Source: Bacillota bacterium (GTDB taxonomy: Bacteria; Bacillota; Sulfobacillia; Sulfobacillales; Sulfobacillaceae). From it: a stretch of 64,000 nucleotides of DNA. This document shows, piece after piece, positions 41,311-50,352 of the stretch (position 1 is its first letter; each line of letters starts with the position of its first letter). The stretch covers positions 1 through 64,000 of the forward strand of contig JAKACZ010000023.1 in the NCBI GenBank assembly GCA_021820965.1, given 5' to 3'. Below the pieces are notes generated by a model that was given only the letters and a program-made list of their open reading frames with translations, made no database searches and was not told the origin of the DNA. Position numbers and translations under genes: made by a program.

Positions 41311-42293
41311 CCCCGGACGCTAAGGCACTCCTCGTACAGACGTTCATACCGTTTAGCTTCATGGGTTACGGAATGGCGAGCCACAATCTGCCGGCGCGCC
41401 GCCTGGCGAATCTGCGCAACCATATCGGGGTCCGCTTCGATTTCGTCCATCTTGGATAAAAAGTCTTTGGCACCGGAAAAGAGCAGTCCGGTCTTGCCCG
41501 GCGTCACCAGGGCCCGGTTTCCTTGTATATCGGTCGCTAACACCAACGCCCCGCAGGCCATCGCCTCCATCATGGCATTGGACACGCCCTCGACCGCCGA
41601 CGTGTTCAAAAAGACGTCCGCGCCGCGATACCACTCGGGCATCTCGTCTCGGGATAGATTTCCCAACACGTGCACCCAGCCCCGGTCGGCAGCTTTACTC
41701 ATGACGCGCTGCCACTCGGTCTCCTCACGCACGGGTCCGGCGATGGCCAGTTGATAGTCCCGCCCCCGGACCTGGCGCAGCTCTTCGACCAACTCGATGG
41801 CCCACGCCGACCGCTTGACCGGCCGGATTCCGCCGGCCACCAAGATCAACGGGTGGTCCATCTCAACTTCCGGGCCCTCCGGTTCGAAATGTTCGACATC
41901 AACCGAAGGCGGAATAACCACCACACGGTTTTCCCAATCCGGCGCATCTTTTAACAGGCGCGCTCGCGCGTCCTCGGTAAAGGTGACCTGATAGCGAATG
42001 GCGTCAATGCGCCGCTTAACCCCTTTGGGATCAGCCACCCAGTCCTGCCACAAGTCCGTGCCAGTCCAGGTAGCGACCATCTGCTCGGGGTCAACCCCGT
42101 CGGCGATCAGCCGTGAACCCACGCGATTGGCGTTCCAGGCATGATAAACGTCGTAATCCCCAATTCCGGGCTCGTATAAAATCACGTCGGCCTGGTGGCC
42201 GGCTTCCGCCAGTCCCGCCTTAAGCCGTCGGGCCGAAATATTATTGCCGCCGGTTTCGGGCGTATCTTCAGGAATCACCAGAGCAATGCGCAT
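41298..42293 (-). CDS. GT4-type glycosyltransferase
   Basis: A 331-residue GT-B glycosyltransferase. The N-terminal domain has PETGGNNISARRLKAGLAEAGH; the C-terminal domain has ILVAGGIRPVKRSAWAIELVEEL, GNLSRDEMPEWYRGADVFLN and the EGVSNAMMEAMACGALVLATDI loop with the conserved E(x7)E. It transfers a sugar from an activated donor to an unknown acceptor at the cytoplasmic face. GGACGAGGCT precedes ATG. It opens a three-gene set with the deacetylase-like and MDR proteins. Confidence 0.9.
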   Translation of the reverse strand: MRIALVIPEDTPETGGNNISARRLKAGLAEAGHQADVILYEPGIGDYDVYHAWNANRVGSRLIADGVDPEQMVATWTGTDLWQDWVADPKGVKRRIDAIRYQVTFTEDARARLLKDAPDWENRVVVIPPSVDVEHFEPEGPEVEMDHPLILVAGGIRPVKRSAWAIELVEELRQVRGRDYQLAIAGPVREETEWQRVMSKAADRGWVHVLGNLSRDEMPEWYRGADVFLNTSAVEGVSNAMMEAMACGALVLATDIQGNRALVTPGKTGLLFSGAKDFLSKMDEIEADPDMVAQIRQAARRQIVARHSVTHEAKRYERLYEECLSVRGCCR

Positions 42294-42316
42294 AGCCTCG
42301 TCCTTTCTAGCTGGCC

Positions 42317-42652
42317 CTAAGAAATGGCCGTTCCGTTCTGCACCGTCATGTCGGGCCGCAAAAGAACCACCGCGCCATCGTCTTCCGTCGCTCCCAAAAC
42401 GAGCACCTCGGAGTCAACCGTCGCGATCCGCCGAGGAGGAAAGTTCATCACCGCCACAATCTGTCGACCGATCAGATCCTCGGGCTGATAATGGTGCGTA
42501 ATCTGGGCCGATGACAGCTTTCGCCCGTAGGGTCCGAAATCAATCACCAGGCGATACGCTGGCTTGTGCGCCTTTTCGTTGAGGCCGGCCTCCACAATTG
42601 TGCCGACTCTCAATTCATAACGAAAGAAACCGTCTGCCGACTCATATGCCAC
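42317..42652 (-). CDS. csaA: CsaA-type tRNA-binding-domain protein (export chaperone)
   Basis: About 111 residues forming an EMAP/tRNA-binding OB fold: FRYELRVGTIVEAGLNEKAHKPAYRLVIDFG, then RKLSSAQITHHY, LIGRQIVAVMNFPPRRIA and SEVLVLGA (quoted in parts). CsaA dimers bind exported preproteins in Bacillus; related domains bind tRNA. GTG at 42652 lies 8 nt after GGAGG; a TTG two codons earlier is possible. It sits between the HD hydrolase and glycosyltransferase genes, all minus strand with gaps of only 15-25 nt. Confidence 0.88.
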   Translation of the reverse strand: MAYESADGFFRYELRVGTIVEAGLNEKAHKPAYRLVIDFGPYGRKLSSAQITHHYQPEDLIGRQIVAVMNFPPRRIATVDSEVLVLGATEDDGAVVLLRPDMTVQNGTAIS

Positions 42653-42667
42653 CCTCAAATCCTCCGT

Positions 42668-43942
42668 TTACGCGTCTTGCAATATTTTGCCGAAACGTGG
42701 GTCCGTAAATACCGCGTCCGGCACATACAACCGGCGAACCGCGTGATGGTCGTGCGCAATGGCTTGAATGGGCAACGACACGCTAGAGACTTCTGTCATC
42801 TGATCATTGGCCTTATCGTATAGCCAGATCGCACTCTCGGAATCCGGAGCCCGCTCGCTCCCTAAATAATAATCATAATAAATTGTACCGGTTTCGTCGA
42901 CTATACAATAGTAATTGGGATCATACCCGCAGTGGGCGACCACACTCCCCACGTCCGACAGGAGCGGGTCGCGCGACGCAGGCCACGCCACATCCTTAAA
43001 CAGCCGCCGGTCCAAAAAGCGGGCACTCAGGTCTGCCAGCACCGCGTCCTGACCGCCCCGCCAGATAGAAAAGGCATTAAACAAAGTGGAGTCGTCCAGG
43101 GTTAAATACTGCTCCAGCGTGGGCTTGCCTTGCAAAAAGGCGTGCAGCGCGGGGTGCGTCAAGGGCGGATCTTGTCCGTCAAAAATCAGTTGGCGTGCCC
43201 GTTCCAATACGGTAGTGAGCAGCACCTCACCGGCTCGACTGACCGAATGAAAGTACACTTGCCAGTACATGAAGTACCGGGCCAAGAGATAGGCTTCGAC
43301 GGTATGCAGTCCGCTACGGCGCACCACCAAGCGGTCATCCAGCGGTTCCAGCACACGGATAATGCGAGCCAAATCAAACGTACCGTAATCAACCCCGGTG
43401 GCGATGGAATCGCGCATCAAGTAATCTAAGCGATCAGCGTCGAGCTGCCCGCTCACCAGGGAGACAATAAGACGATTGGCAAAAGTTTTTTGGATCACCT
43501 GGGCCACGTCCTCAGAAAACCCGGGGTAGACGCCCTCCAACACCTGATGCACCTCAGTGCCGGAGCCGCGGATAATCGCGACACTCCACCACTCGTGCCG
43601 CATGTCCATTAACTTCTCAAGCGCATGGGAAAAGGGCGCATGCCCCACATCGTGAAGCAGTCCGGAAATCATCGCCAATCGGTCATACTGATGCGGCCAG
43701 GCATAGTTATTGCGATCAAATGCCTGAATCATTTGCCGGATTACTTCATAAACCCCCAGTGAGTGGGAGAATCGGCTATGATCGCCGCCTGGATAGGCGA
43801 AGTAGGTTGCCCCTAGTTGGCGGATCCGCCGAAGACGCTGCATTTCCCGAGTGTTAATTAAATCCCAAATCACCGGGTCGTGGACATAAATATAGCCATG
43901 CACCGGATCCTTAAAAACTTTTTCCTCTTCACTCATGCCCAC
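42668..43942 (-). CDS. HD-domain phosphohydrolase (dGTPase/SAMHD1-like)
   Basis: About 424 residues. HD-superfamily motifs are complete: RFSHSLGVYEVIRQM (His), LLHDVGHAPFSHALE (HD doublet) and DRLDYLMRD (final Asp). The YFAYPGGDHSRFSHS and FKDPVHGYIYVHDPV start are characteristic of the YwfO/SAMHD1-like branch. Proteins of this kind hydrolyse dNTPs or nucleotide second messengers. GTG at 43942 is 7 nt after GGAGGG; ATG 43936 is an alternative. Divergent from the M20 amidase gene, it leads the minus-strand run. Confidence 0.88.
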   Translation of the reverse strand: MGMSEEEKVFKDPVHGYIYVHDPVIWDLINTREMQRLRRIRQLGATYFAYPGGDHSRFSHSLGVYEVIRQMIQAFDRNNYAWPHQYDRLAMISGLLHDVGHAPFSHALEKLMDMRHEWWSVAIIRGSGTEVHQVLEGVYPGFSEDVAQVIQKTFANRLIVSLVSGQLDADRLDYLMRDSIATGVDYGTFDLARIIRVLEPLDDRLVVRRSGLHTVEAYLLARYFMYWQVYFHSVSRAGEVLLTTVLERARQLIFDGQDPPLTHPALHAFLQGKPTLEQYLTLDDSTLFNAFSIWRGGQDAVLADLSARFLDRRLFKDVAWPASRDPLLSDVGSVVAHCGYDPNYYCIVDETGTIYYDYYLGSERAPDSESAIWLYDKANDQMTEVSSVSLPIQAIAHDHHAVRRLYVPDAVFTDPRFGKILQDA

Positions 43943-44031
43943 GGAGCATCCCTCCTGTCCATCTCGATAGTAGCATGAGTCACCGCGCCTCCTGTAGAAT
44001 AGTCGTACGACAGCACTCCCTGGGGGTAGCA

Positions 44032-45300
44032 ATGAGTCACGAGCGTCTCAATCTTGATGCCGATTTTCTCTTCCGGGCATTTGCCGAGCTAGGTGTCATC
44101 GGCCGCAACCCCAGTGGCCGCGGATATCAGCGGCTCGCCTGGTCACAGGCTGAGCGCGACGCCCATCAATGGTTTCGCGAACGCGCCCAGGGACTGGGCT
44201 TTGAGGCGTGGACCGATCCGGCCGGAAACAGTTTTGCCGACTTTTCCGGCGGCGCCAGCCCTGACGAGCCCGCCCTTGCCATCGGATCTCATCTCGACAG
44301 TGTGCCTTTTGGGGGAGCCTTTGACGGTGGACTGGGCGTGGTGGCGGCACTGGTCGCGGCCAAAGCCATACGCGATCAAGGCGCCACCCTTCGGCGCCCT
44401 TTGCGCCTGGCGGCTTTCACCGATGAGGAAGGTGCGCGTTTCGGCACCGGCCTCTTGGGCTCCAAAGCTTTGGCGGGCGCGCTCGATATGGATTTAGTCC
44501 GCCAGGCTGCGGACCAAAACAACATCTTGCTCAAAGACGCCATGGCACGCTACGGGTTTGACCTGGAAGCGCTGCCGAGCACACACAAATTGCTCCCGCG
44601 ATTTTTCGGCTACCTCGAACTGCACATTGAGCAAGGACCGCGGCTGGAGCAGCGGGGCATCGCCACCGCGGCGGTCAGTGTGATTACCGGTATTCGCCAT
44701 CTTCGACTTGAATTTTTTGGCCAGGCCAACCATGCCGGAACCACACCAAAGCCCGAACGGCGCAACGCGCTCAGGGCAGCCGCAGAGGCTATTGCCGCGT
44801 TCAGTCGCTGGGTAGACAACACCGATAACCTGGTGGCCAATCCGGGGCACATTACCGTGCACCCCAATGCAACCAACGTAGTGCCGGGCGAAGCCCAATT
44901 GGATTGGGACATTCGCTCGCCGGATCCGGCGCTTTTGGATCAGGCCGTCAATCGCTTGACTAGCATCGCTAACGAAGTTGCCCAACCTTTTCAGGTCACC
45001 GTGCGCCATCACGGTTACCACGACGTGCCGGCGTGCGCAATGTCAGAACCGTGGATGCGGCTCATTGAAGAGGCCGCCGGGGATCTGCACCTATCCACGA
45101 CCCGGCTGGTTTCCTGGGCTGGACACGACGCGAGCGTTCTGGGCCGCGTCATCCCCGCCGCCATGATTTTCGTGCCCAGCCGTGCCGGCGTCAGCCACGC
45201 GCCAGAGGAGTCGTCCAGTGACTCCGCCATGTTGGACGGAACACGGCTCTTAGCCCAGACCGCGTTCCACATCCTCACTGAGGAAGGAGCCGGTCTATGA
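44032..45300 (+). CDS. M20-family amidase (N-carbamoyl-amino-acid hydrolase/allantoate amidohydrolase type)
   Basis: A 422-residue HyuC/AllC-type enzyme. Metal ligands are visible: His in GSHLDSVPFGG, Asp in FDGGLG, Glu pair in TDEEGARF, His in LELHIEQGPRLE and His in GVSHAPEE. These enzymes split the amide of N-carbamoyl amino acids, ureidoglycolate or allantoate. GGGGGTAGCA precedes ATG at 44032. Its stop overlaps the start of the amidohydrolase gene (ATGA), so both act in one pathway, probably breakdown of a purine, pyrimidine or hydantoin derivative. No transporter for such a compound is adjacent. Confidence 0.9.
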   Translation: MSHERLNLDADFLFRAFAELGVIGRNPSGRGYQRLAWSQAERDAHQWFRERAQGLGFEAWTDPAGNSFADFSGGASPDEPALAIGSHLDSVPFGGAFDGGLGVVAALVAAKAIRDQGATLRRPLRLAAFTDEEGARFGTGLLGSKALAGALDMDLVRQAADQNNILLKDAMARYGFDLEALPSTHKLLPRFFGYLELHIEQGPRLEQRGIATAAVSVITGIRHLRLEFFGQANHAGTTPKPERRNALRAAAEAIAAFSRWVDNTDNLVANPGHITVHPNATNVVPGEAQLDWDIRSPDPALLDQAVNRLTSIANEVAQPFQVTVRHHGYHDVPACAMSEPWMRLIEEAAGDLHLSTTRLVSWAGHDASVLGRVIPAAMIFVPSRAGVSHAPEESSSDSAMLDGTRLLAQTAFHILTEEGAGL

Positions 45301-46622
45301 TACCTATCATCTATTGCCCTTCGGCTGCCGTTGTCGATGGACGCATCCTGCATAGTCCTGGATTTCTTGTCGATGCCTACGGACATATTCAGCACCTCGA
45401 CAATGTGGATGCGCTGCGCGCCGAGTTTCCTGAGGCGGCCGTGGTCAAACTCACCGGAGAAATGTTGCTGCCCGGTACAGTCAACGGGCATAATCACGGA
45501 TTTCAGGTCCTTTTACGCGGTATGGGCGAGGATCGGGAGTTCATGGACTGGCGCAGCGGAGTATTGTATCCCGTATCCGAGCGTCTGACCAAAGAGGAGA
45601 TCTATGAGTCGGCCCGGCTAGCCTATTGGGATATGCTGCGCCACGGCATTACCGCCGTGGCGGATTTCTTCTACCTTAATGATCAGGGCTCGGATAACGC
45701 CCTGGCTATTGCGCGGGCCGCCCGCGATGTGGGAATCAGGCTCCTATTGGCGCGGACGTTCTACGACTGGGAGGGCGCTCCCAGGCGATATCGAGAATCG
45801 CCGCAAGCGGCCCACGATAATACCCTGGAGTTGGCTAAACGGCTTAAAGAGGAAAAACTGGATACCTGGGTGACGCTGCATATTGCGCCACATTCCCCCC
45901 ACGGGGCCTCGCGGCCAATGGTGGAAGCGGCCGTGTCCACCCAAAAGGAGCTGAACACCTACCTTCATATTCATGTGGCCGAGGGCAAGTACGAGCGCAG
46001 CACCATGCTAACCCGCCACCAAAAGACTCCGATTCAATGGTGTTATGCCAATGGAGCTTTGGGTCCGAAGTCGCTGGCCATTCATGCGGTGTGGGCCGAT
46101 GAGGATGATCTGGCGATTTTGCAGGAATCCGGGACCTCTGTGGTGCACAACCCCGCCAGCAACATGATTTTAGGCGATGGCATCGCTCCGGTCATCGACA
46201 TGCTCCGCCGAAAAATCCCGGTTCTCCTCGGTACCGACGGCGGTTGCACCAACGACCGCCATTCCATTTTTGATGACATGCGGATGGCAGCTCTCTTACA
46301 AAAGGTGCACATGACCGATTCCAGTGTCATTGACGCCGGCACGGTATTCCTGATGGGAACCAGGGTGGGAAGCCGGGCATTGGGACTCAACGGGGGCAGA
46401 CTTCTTCCGGGCGAACCCTTTGACGCGGTATCAGTTCGGTTGGATGATCCGTCGCTGCTCCCAGGCCCGGTGACGTTGGGGCATGTGGTCTACGCCATGG
46501 CCGATACCGCCATCCAAAGCGTCTGGGTTGGCGGCGAGCGCGTGATCCATCAAGGAGAGCCGGTTCGCTTCGACCCCGGCCCCATTGTGCAGTGGGCCCG
46601 CTCGTGGCAGGGGGCGCGCTAA
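45297..46622 (+). CDS. Amidohydrolase, ATZ/TRZ/cytosine deaminase-like
   Basis: A 441-residue amidohydrolase: the metal motif is NGHNHGF (HxH), then TLHIAPHSPHG, the metal His in LHIHVAEGKYE, AIHAVWADEDDLAIL with a further His, and the Asp in LLGTDGGCTND. This mononuclear-metal set is found in guanine/8-oxoguanine deaminases, S-adenosylhomocysteine deaminases and triazine hydrolases. It removes an amino group from a ring or opens a related bond. Co-translated with the upstream amidase; substrate cannot be named. It converges on a small membrane protein gene with a 4-nt overlap. Confidence 0.87.
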   Translation: MIPIIYCPSAAVVDGRILHSPGFLVDAYGHIQHLDNVDALRAEFPEAAVVKLTGEMLLPGTVNGHNHGFQVLLRGMGEDREFMDWRSGVLYPVSERLTKEEIYESARLAYWDMLRHGITAVADFFYLNDQGSDNALAIARAARDVGIRLLLARTFYDWEGAPRRYRESPQAAHDNTLELAKRLKEEKLDTWVTLHIAPHSPHGASRPMVEAAVSTQKELNTYLHIHVAEGKYERSTMLTRHQKTPIQWCYANGALGPKSLAIHAVWADEDDLAILQESGTSVVHNPASNMILGDGIAPVIDMLRRKIPVLLGTDGGCTNDRHSIFDDMRMAALLQKVHMTDSSVIDAGTVFLMGTRVGSRALGLNGGRLLPGEPFDAVSVRLDDPSLLPGPVTLGHVVYAMADTAIQSVWVGGERVIHQGEPVRFDPGPIVQWARSWQGAR

Positions 46623-46894
46623 CTCGGATTGTCGGGCCCTTTGGGCGGGTTCTCCCCGTCCTTGCGGCCCCGGCGAACCATGCCCAGCGTCATCCCCAGA
46701 CCCAACAGCACAACAATCCCGCCGATGTCGGTCACAATCGCCGGATTAGACAACGGGAGTAGATGAGACATCCCGATAACCACCAGTCCCACCGCCACCA
46801 GATAGGCGCCACGGCTGAGACGGCCAAGCCTGCCAAAAATCAGGCCCACAACTCCCAGCCCTACTTCGATTAAACCGATCCACTGATTCGTCAC
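46619..46894 (-). CDS. Small membrane protein, 91 residues
   Basis: Three hydrophobic segments (LIEVGLGVVGLIFG, GAYLVAVGLVVIGMSHLL, IGGIVVLLGLGMTLGMV) and a charged C-terminal tail (RRGRKDGENPPKGPD). No enzymatic motif. It resembles small DUF-type bacterial inner-membrane proteins of unknown role. It overlaps the convergent amidohydrolase by 4 nt. The open frame and hydrophobic pattern support a real gene. Confidence 0.6.
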   Translation of the reverse strand: MTNQWIGLIEVGLGVVGLIFGRLGRLSRGAYLVAVGLVVIGMSHLLPLSNPAIVTDIGGIVVLLGLGMTLGMVRRGRKDGENPPKGPDNPS

Positions 46895-47024
46895 TTTCCC
46901 ACTCCGTCCATCGCTTATAGGGAAAGATTCGCGACCCGGCTCCTATTCACCTGCCGCCGAAGCCCCTCATATCATGAGCATGACTTACGATGATTGCCCA
47001 CAACTTGGCCAAAGAAGTGAGATC

Positions 47025-48257
47025 ATGCATAATCCCCAAGCACCGGTCCCCAAAGTTCGCCCCAGGAGTCGCAACCCGTTGTGGCTCTTGTTGCTCGCTA
47101 TCGGACCCGGAGTCTTAGGTTTGGCCGCCGACAATGATGCCGGCGGAATGCTGTCTTATGCCGTCACCGGCGCAACGCACCACCTCATCTGGTTCGTGGC
47201 CGCCCTGCTTATGATGGCGCCCCTCACCTATGTTGTGCAGGAGTTGGCTTTGCGAGTCGCGTTCGCCACCCGAAAACCCTATGGCGAAGTTATCCGCGAT
47301 CGACTGGGTACACGCTGGTCCCGTCTAAACGGGGCGATCCTGCACGCGCTCAATTTAGTCATCCTGGTGACCGAATTTCTGGGTATGGCCATGGGCGAGA
47401 ACATGATTGGCATCCCTTGGACGGCGGCCGTGATTCTATCATTTCTCATTGTGCTGGCCATCACCTCCTGGACGCGGTACCAGTCGGTTGAACGCATGCT
47501 GCTGGCGATTTCCGCGATTAACCTGATTTTTATTCCGGTGGCGCTGATGCTCCATCCCTCGCCAGGCGCCTGGGCACATGCCTTAGGCGGAGGCTTTAAT
47601 CCGAATATCGGCTTTCTGATGCTTTCCTTGGCCGGCAATGCGATGGCCCCGTGGATGATTTACTGGCAGCAAAATGCGGTCTGGGCGGGACAAGTACGGA
47701 CTTTAAAGGCGGGGCGTGCCGACATCATCATGGGGGTGGTAGCCCAAGTCGTCATGGCCACGGTGGTGCTCCTAATCGGTGCGCTGACCCCCGCTGACGG
47801 CAGCAGGGCCCTCACCAATCCCATCCGCTGGATTTTCAATAGCGACGGACATCTCGTCGGCGATTTATTCGGCCTTGGCATATTCAACGCAGGGTTCCTG
47901 GCCGCCTGCACCATTTCCCTGTCATCGGCCTGGATGCTGCGAGAAGCGTGGATACCGGGTGTGCGCCGACGACATGAGATGCCCACCCGCGGCGGACTCT
48001 TTTCACTGCACTTGGTGACACTGGCGGTGGCGGCCATGGCAGCGATCACCATGGCGGTCCCTAGTGGCACGGTGGCACTTTGGGCACAGGCCTTGGGTGC
48101 GCTCTGGATGCCGGTGAGCCTCATCACTTTGGGCATCATTGCCAAGGACCGCCGGATTATGGGACTCATGGCAATTCGCTGGCGCCGCCAGGTAGGCATG
48201 GCAGGCATCACCTTGCTGTTCGTGGTCCTCGCAATTCTTGCCTTTGTCCTGAATTGA
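47025..48257 (+). CDS. Nramp-related divalent metal transporter with altered metal motifs
   Basis: About 410 residues and 11 membrane helices in the Nramp (APC-fold) order. Helix 1 ends AADNDAGGMLSY where canonical Nramps have DPGN, and helix 6 reads GNAMAPWMIYWQQ where they have MPHN. The binding Asp and Asn are kept in a shifted context, and the helix-6 Met-Pro-His is changed. The Nramp-related Mg2+ transporters also depart from canonical motifs, so the ion may not be Mn2+ or Fe2+. ATG at 47025 has a weak AGTGAG site; ATG at 46974 (17 residues more) has none. Confidence 0.75.
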   Translation: MHNPQAPVPKVRPRSRNPLWLLLLAIGPGVLGLAADNDAGGMLSYAVTGATHHLIWFVAALLMMAPLTYVVQELALRVAFATRKPYGEVIRDRLGTRWSRLNGAILHALNLVILVTEFLGMAMGENMIGIPWTAAVILSFLIVLAITSWTRYQSVERMLLAISAINLIFIPVALMLHPSPGAWAHALGGGFNPNIGFLMLSLAGNAMAPWMIYWQQNAVWAGQVRTLKAGRADIIMGVVAQVVMATVVLLIGALTPADGSRALTNPIRWIFNSDGHLVGDLFGLGIFNAGFLAACTISLSSAWMLREAWIPGVRRRHEMPTRGGLFSLHLVTLAVAAMAAITMAVPSGTVALWAQALGALWMPVSLITLGIIAKDRRIMGLMAIRWRRQVGMAGITLLFVVLAILAFVLN

Positions 48258-48439
48258 CGTGCCACAATGGTCAGCGGTCTCAATGCCGCCGCCCGTCTGA
48301 AGGGCCGGGCGCCTAGCACCGGGTGACCCCTCGCTAGAAGATGCGAGATTTTTCCCGCAATGTCTTCGGGGAATTTCCGGACAGCCTCCAAAATATGGTA
48401 ACGTGGGTTAAGACCCGCGAGGAAGAGAGGCGATTAGCC
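48258..48439. other. 180-bp gap upstream of the lapA pseudogene
   Basis: No gene. CGGGCGCCTAGCACC and the following bases show no clear hairpin with T-run. Confidence 0.3.
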
Positions 48440-48766
48440 GTGAAACGTCTCATCCTGGGATTGGTGTTTGCCATTTTGTGGCCATTTTTGCGCTACAAAA
48501 CAACCGTCCCTTTGCTATCCGTTTCCTCTTTTGGCGCTTTCCCCGTATCTCCGAAGCTCTAACTAGTCATCGTCGCCAGCGTCCTTTTGGGTGTCATCCT
48601 TGGTGCCATCTTAGGCTGGCGTGAGCGAATAAAGCGGCAAAACCAAAGTTTGGGAGAGACAAGTGGAGCCCCCACCCGTCCGAATCCATCGACGACTCCC
48701 ATTAGCCACCATTGGCTACCACACAGCCACCTGTCCGTCAGCGCGTGGCTCGGTGGCGCCCATTAG
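48440..48766 (+). pseudogene. LapA-domain membrane protein, frameshifted twice
   Basis: GTG 48440 gives KRLILGLVFAIL. From about 48478 a second frame gives VAIFALQNNRPFAIRFLFW followed by RFPRISEAL. From 48563 the first frame resumes with LVIVASVLLGVILGAILGW, RERIKRQNQSLGETS and a stop at 48766. Joined, this is a complete LapA (DUF1049) protein of about 105 residues: FALQN, RFLFW, then a second helix with a basic tail. As sequenced the first frame stops at 48560-48562. Two compensating single-base changes could be real decay or sequence errors. The tail overlaps the 3' end of ggt. Confidence 0.75.
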
Positions 48767-50332
48767 CACGCCGTCGTCCCGACGCCAGATAATCTCACCG
48801 CGTCCGAAGGGGCCAAATTCCGGCACCACTTCTACCTCGTGACCACGTCGGCGGAGCCCCGCAATGATTTCCTCAGGCATATGGGCCTCCACCTTAACCT
48901 GGTTGTCTACGGCCCAATAGAAACGGGGCGCATCCAAGGCGGCTTGGGGATTCAGCGCCCGGTCAAGCACGTTCGCTATCACTTGCGCGTGCCCCTGGGG
49001 TTGCATGTATCCCCCCATGACGCCAAATGGACCTATGGGCTTCCCATGTCGGGTCACGAACCCGGGAATAATAGTGTGATACGGGCGTTTGCCCGGCTCT
49101 AATTGATTCGGATGGCCCTCTTCAAGAGAAAAGAGATGGCCGCGATTCTGTAACGCAATGCCCGTGCCTGGCACTACCAAGCCCGAACCGAATCCGGCGT
49201 AGTTGCTCTGAATGAAGGACACCATATTGCCGCTATCATCAGCCGTGCAAAGATAGACCGTCCCCCCGGGCATCGGCCGGCCAGCGGTGCGAATCTGGGC
49301 CTGATCCCCGATCAGATGGGCCCGTTCGCGGATGTAGCCATCCTGTAAGAGGGTCTCCACCGGCCAAGGCATGCTAGAGGGGTCCGCGAGGTAGCGAAAC
49401 GCATCAGCGAATGCGATCTTCACGGCCTCAATTTTCTGGTGTGTCCGCTCTTCCTCGTCAGATGCTTTCATGAGATCCAGCATTTTAAGCGCCATCAGGG
49501 CGACCAGTCCCTGACCGTTTGGCGGCAGCTCCCAAACATCGTAATCGCGATAGGAAACGGATAGCGGAGTCACCCACTCCGGCTGAAAGGAGGCCAGGTC
49601 TTCGACCGTCATCGTGCCCCCGGAAGCCCGAGCAAATGTGGCAATTGCTTCGGCAATCTCCCCCCGGTAAAAGGCATCCCCGTCTGTTCGAGCTAGACGC
49701 TTGAGGGTTTTGGCGTGATCCGGGGCATAAAAAACCTCCCCGGGCCGAGGTGCCCGCCCGCTAGGAGCAAAGACCCGAAACCACTCTTGGTACTCAGGCG
49801 CGGTAAGAATCTCCGTATACCGGGCATAAGCCCGATCCCAGAAGTACGCCAACGTGGGCGAGACCGGATAGCCTTCCTCGGCAAGACGGATGGCCGGCTG
49901 GAGATTCTCTTCGAGAGACAGCCTTCCAAATCTCCGGGTCATCGCCTGCCATGCGGCAGGAGCCCCAGGGACCGTCACCGCACCCCACCCGTGTGCCGGC
50001 ATCGTCTTAAATCCCTGGCTCCGAATCCATTCTGGGGTGAGTCCCTTTGGCGCCGGACCGCTGGCGTTGAGGCCATGAATCCCCCCCTCAGTCCACACCA
50101 GGCAAAACGCGTCCCCCCCGAGACCATTCGATGTCGGCTCGACAACAGTAAGTGCGGCCGCCGTGGCGACGGCCGCATCCATGGCATTTCCTCCCTGTTG
50201 CAACACCTCTAGTCCCGCCTGAGCCGCCAGAGGTTGGCTGGTGGCGACCATGCCTCGGCGCCCATAGACCACCGTTCGCCTCGACGAATAGGGATAGCTC
50301 AAGGAATTCACGTCTCTTGGGTCCACCATCAT
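48716..50332 (-). CDS. ggt: Gamma-glutamyltransferase
   Basis: A 538-residue Ntn-hydrolase precursor. GLGGDAFCLVW near residue 70 matches the family GxGGxxF block. The self-cleavage nucleophile Thr is in GGTVYLCTADDSGNMVSF near 360; FGSGLVVPGTGIALQNR and FGVMGGYMQPQGHAQV follow in order. It cuts gamma-glutamyl bonds, for instance in glutathione, giving glutamate and Cys-Gly. No signal peptide is evident, so action on imported peptide is likely. ATG at 50332 has GGAAGTGG upstream. Last gene of the GntR/peptide-ABC operon. Confidence 0.92.
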   Translation of the reverse strand: MMVDPRDVNSLSYPYSSRRTVVYGRRGMVATSQPLAAQAGLEVLQQGGNAMDAAVATAAALTVVEPTSNGLGGDAFCLVWTEGGIHGLNASGPAPKGLTPEWIRSQGFKTMPAHGWGAVTVPGAPAAWQAMTRRFGRLSLEENLQPAIRLAEEGYPVSPTLAYFWDRAYARYTEILTAPEYQEWFRVFAPSGRAPRPGEVFYAPDHAKTLKRLARTDGDAFYRGEIAEAIATFARASGGTMTVEDLASFQPEWVTPLSVSYRDYDVWELPPNGQGLVALMALKMLDLMKASDEEERTHQKIEAVKIAFADAFRYLADPSSMPWPVETLLQDGYIRERAHLIGDQAQIRTAGRPMPGGTVYLCTADDSGNMVSFIQSNYAGFGSGLVVPGTGIALQNRGHLFSLEEGHPNQLEPGKRPYHTIIPGFVTRHGKPIGPFGVMGGYMQPQGHAQVIANVLDRALNPQAALDAPRFYWAVDNQVKVEAHMPEEIIAGLRRRGHEVEVVPEFGPFGRGEIIWRRDDGVLMGATEPRADGQVAVW

Positions 50333-50352
50333 GTCCACTTCCTTTCTAGATG

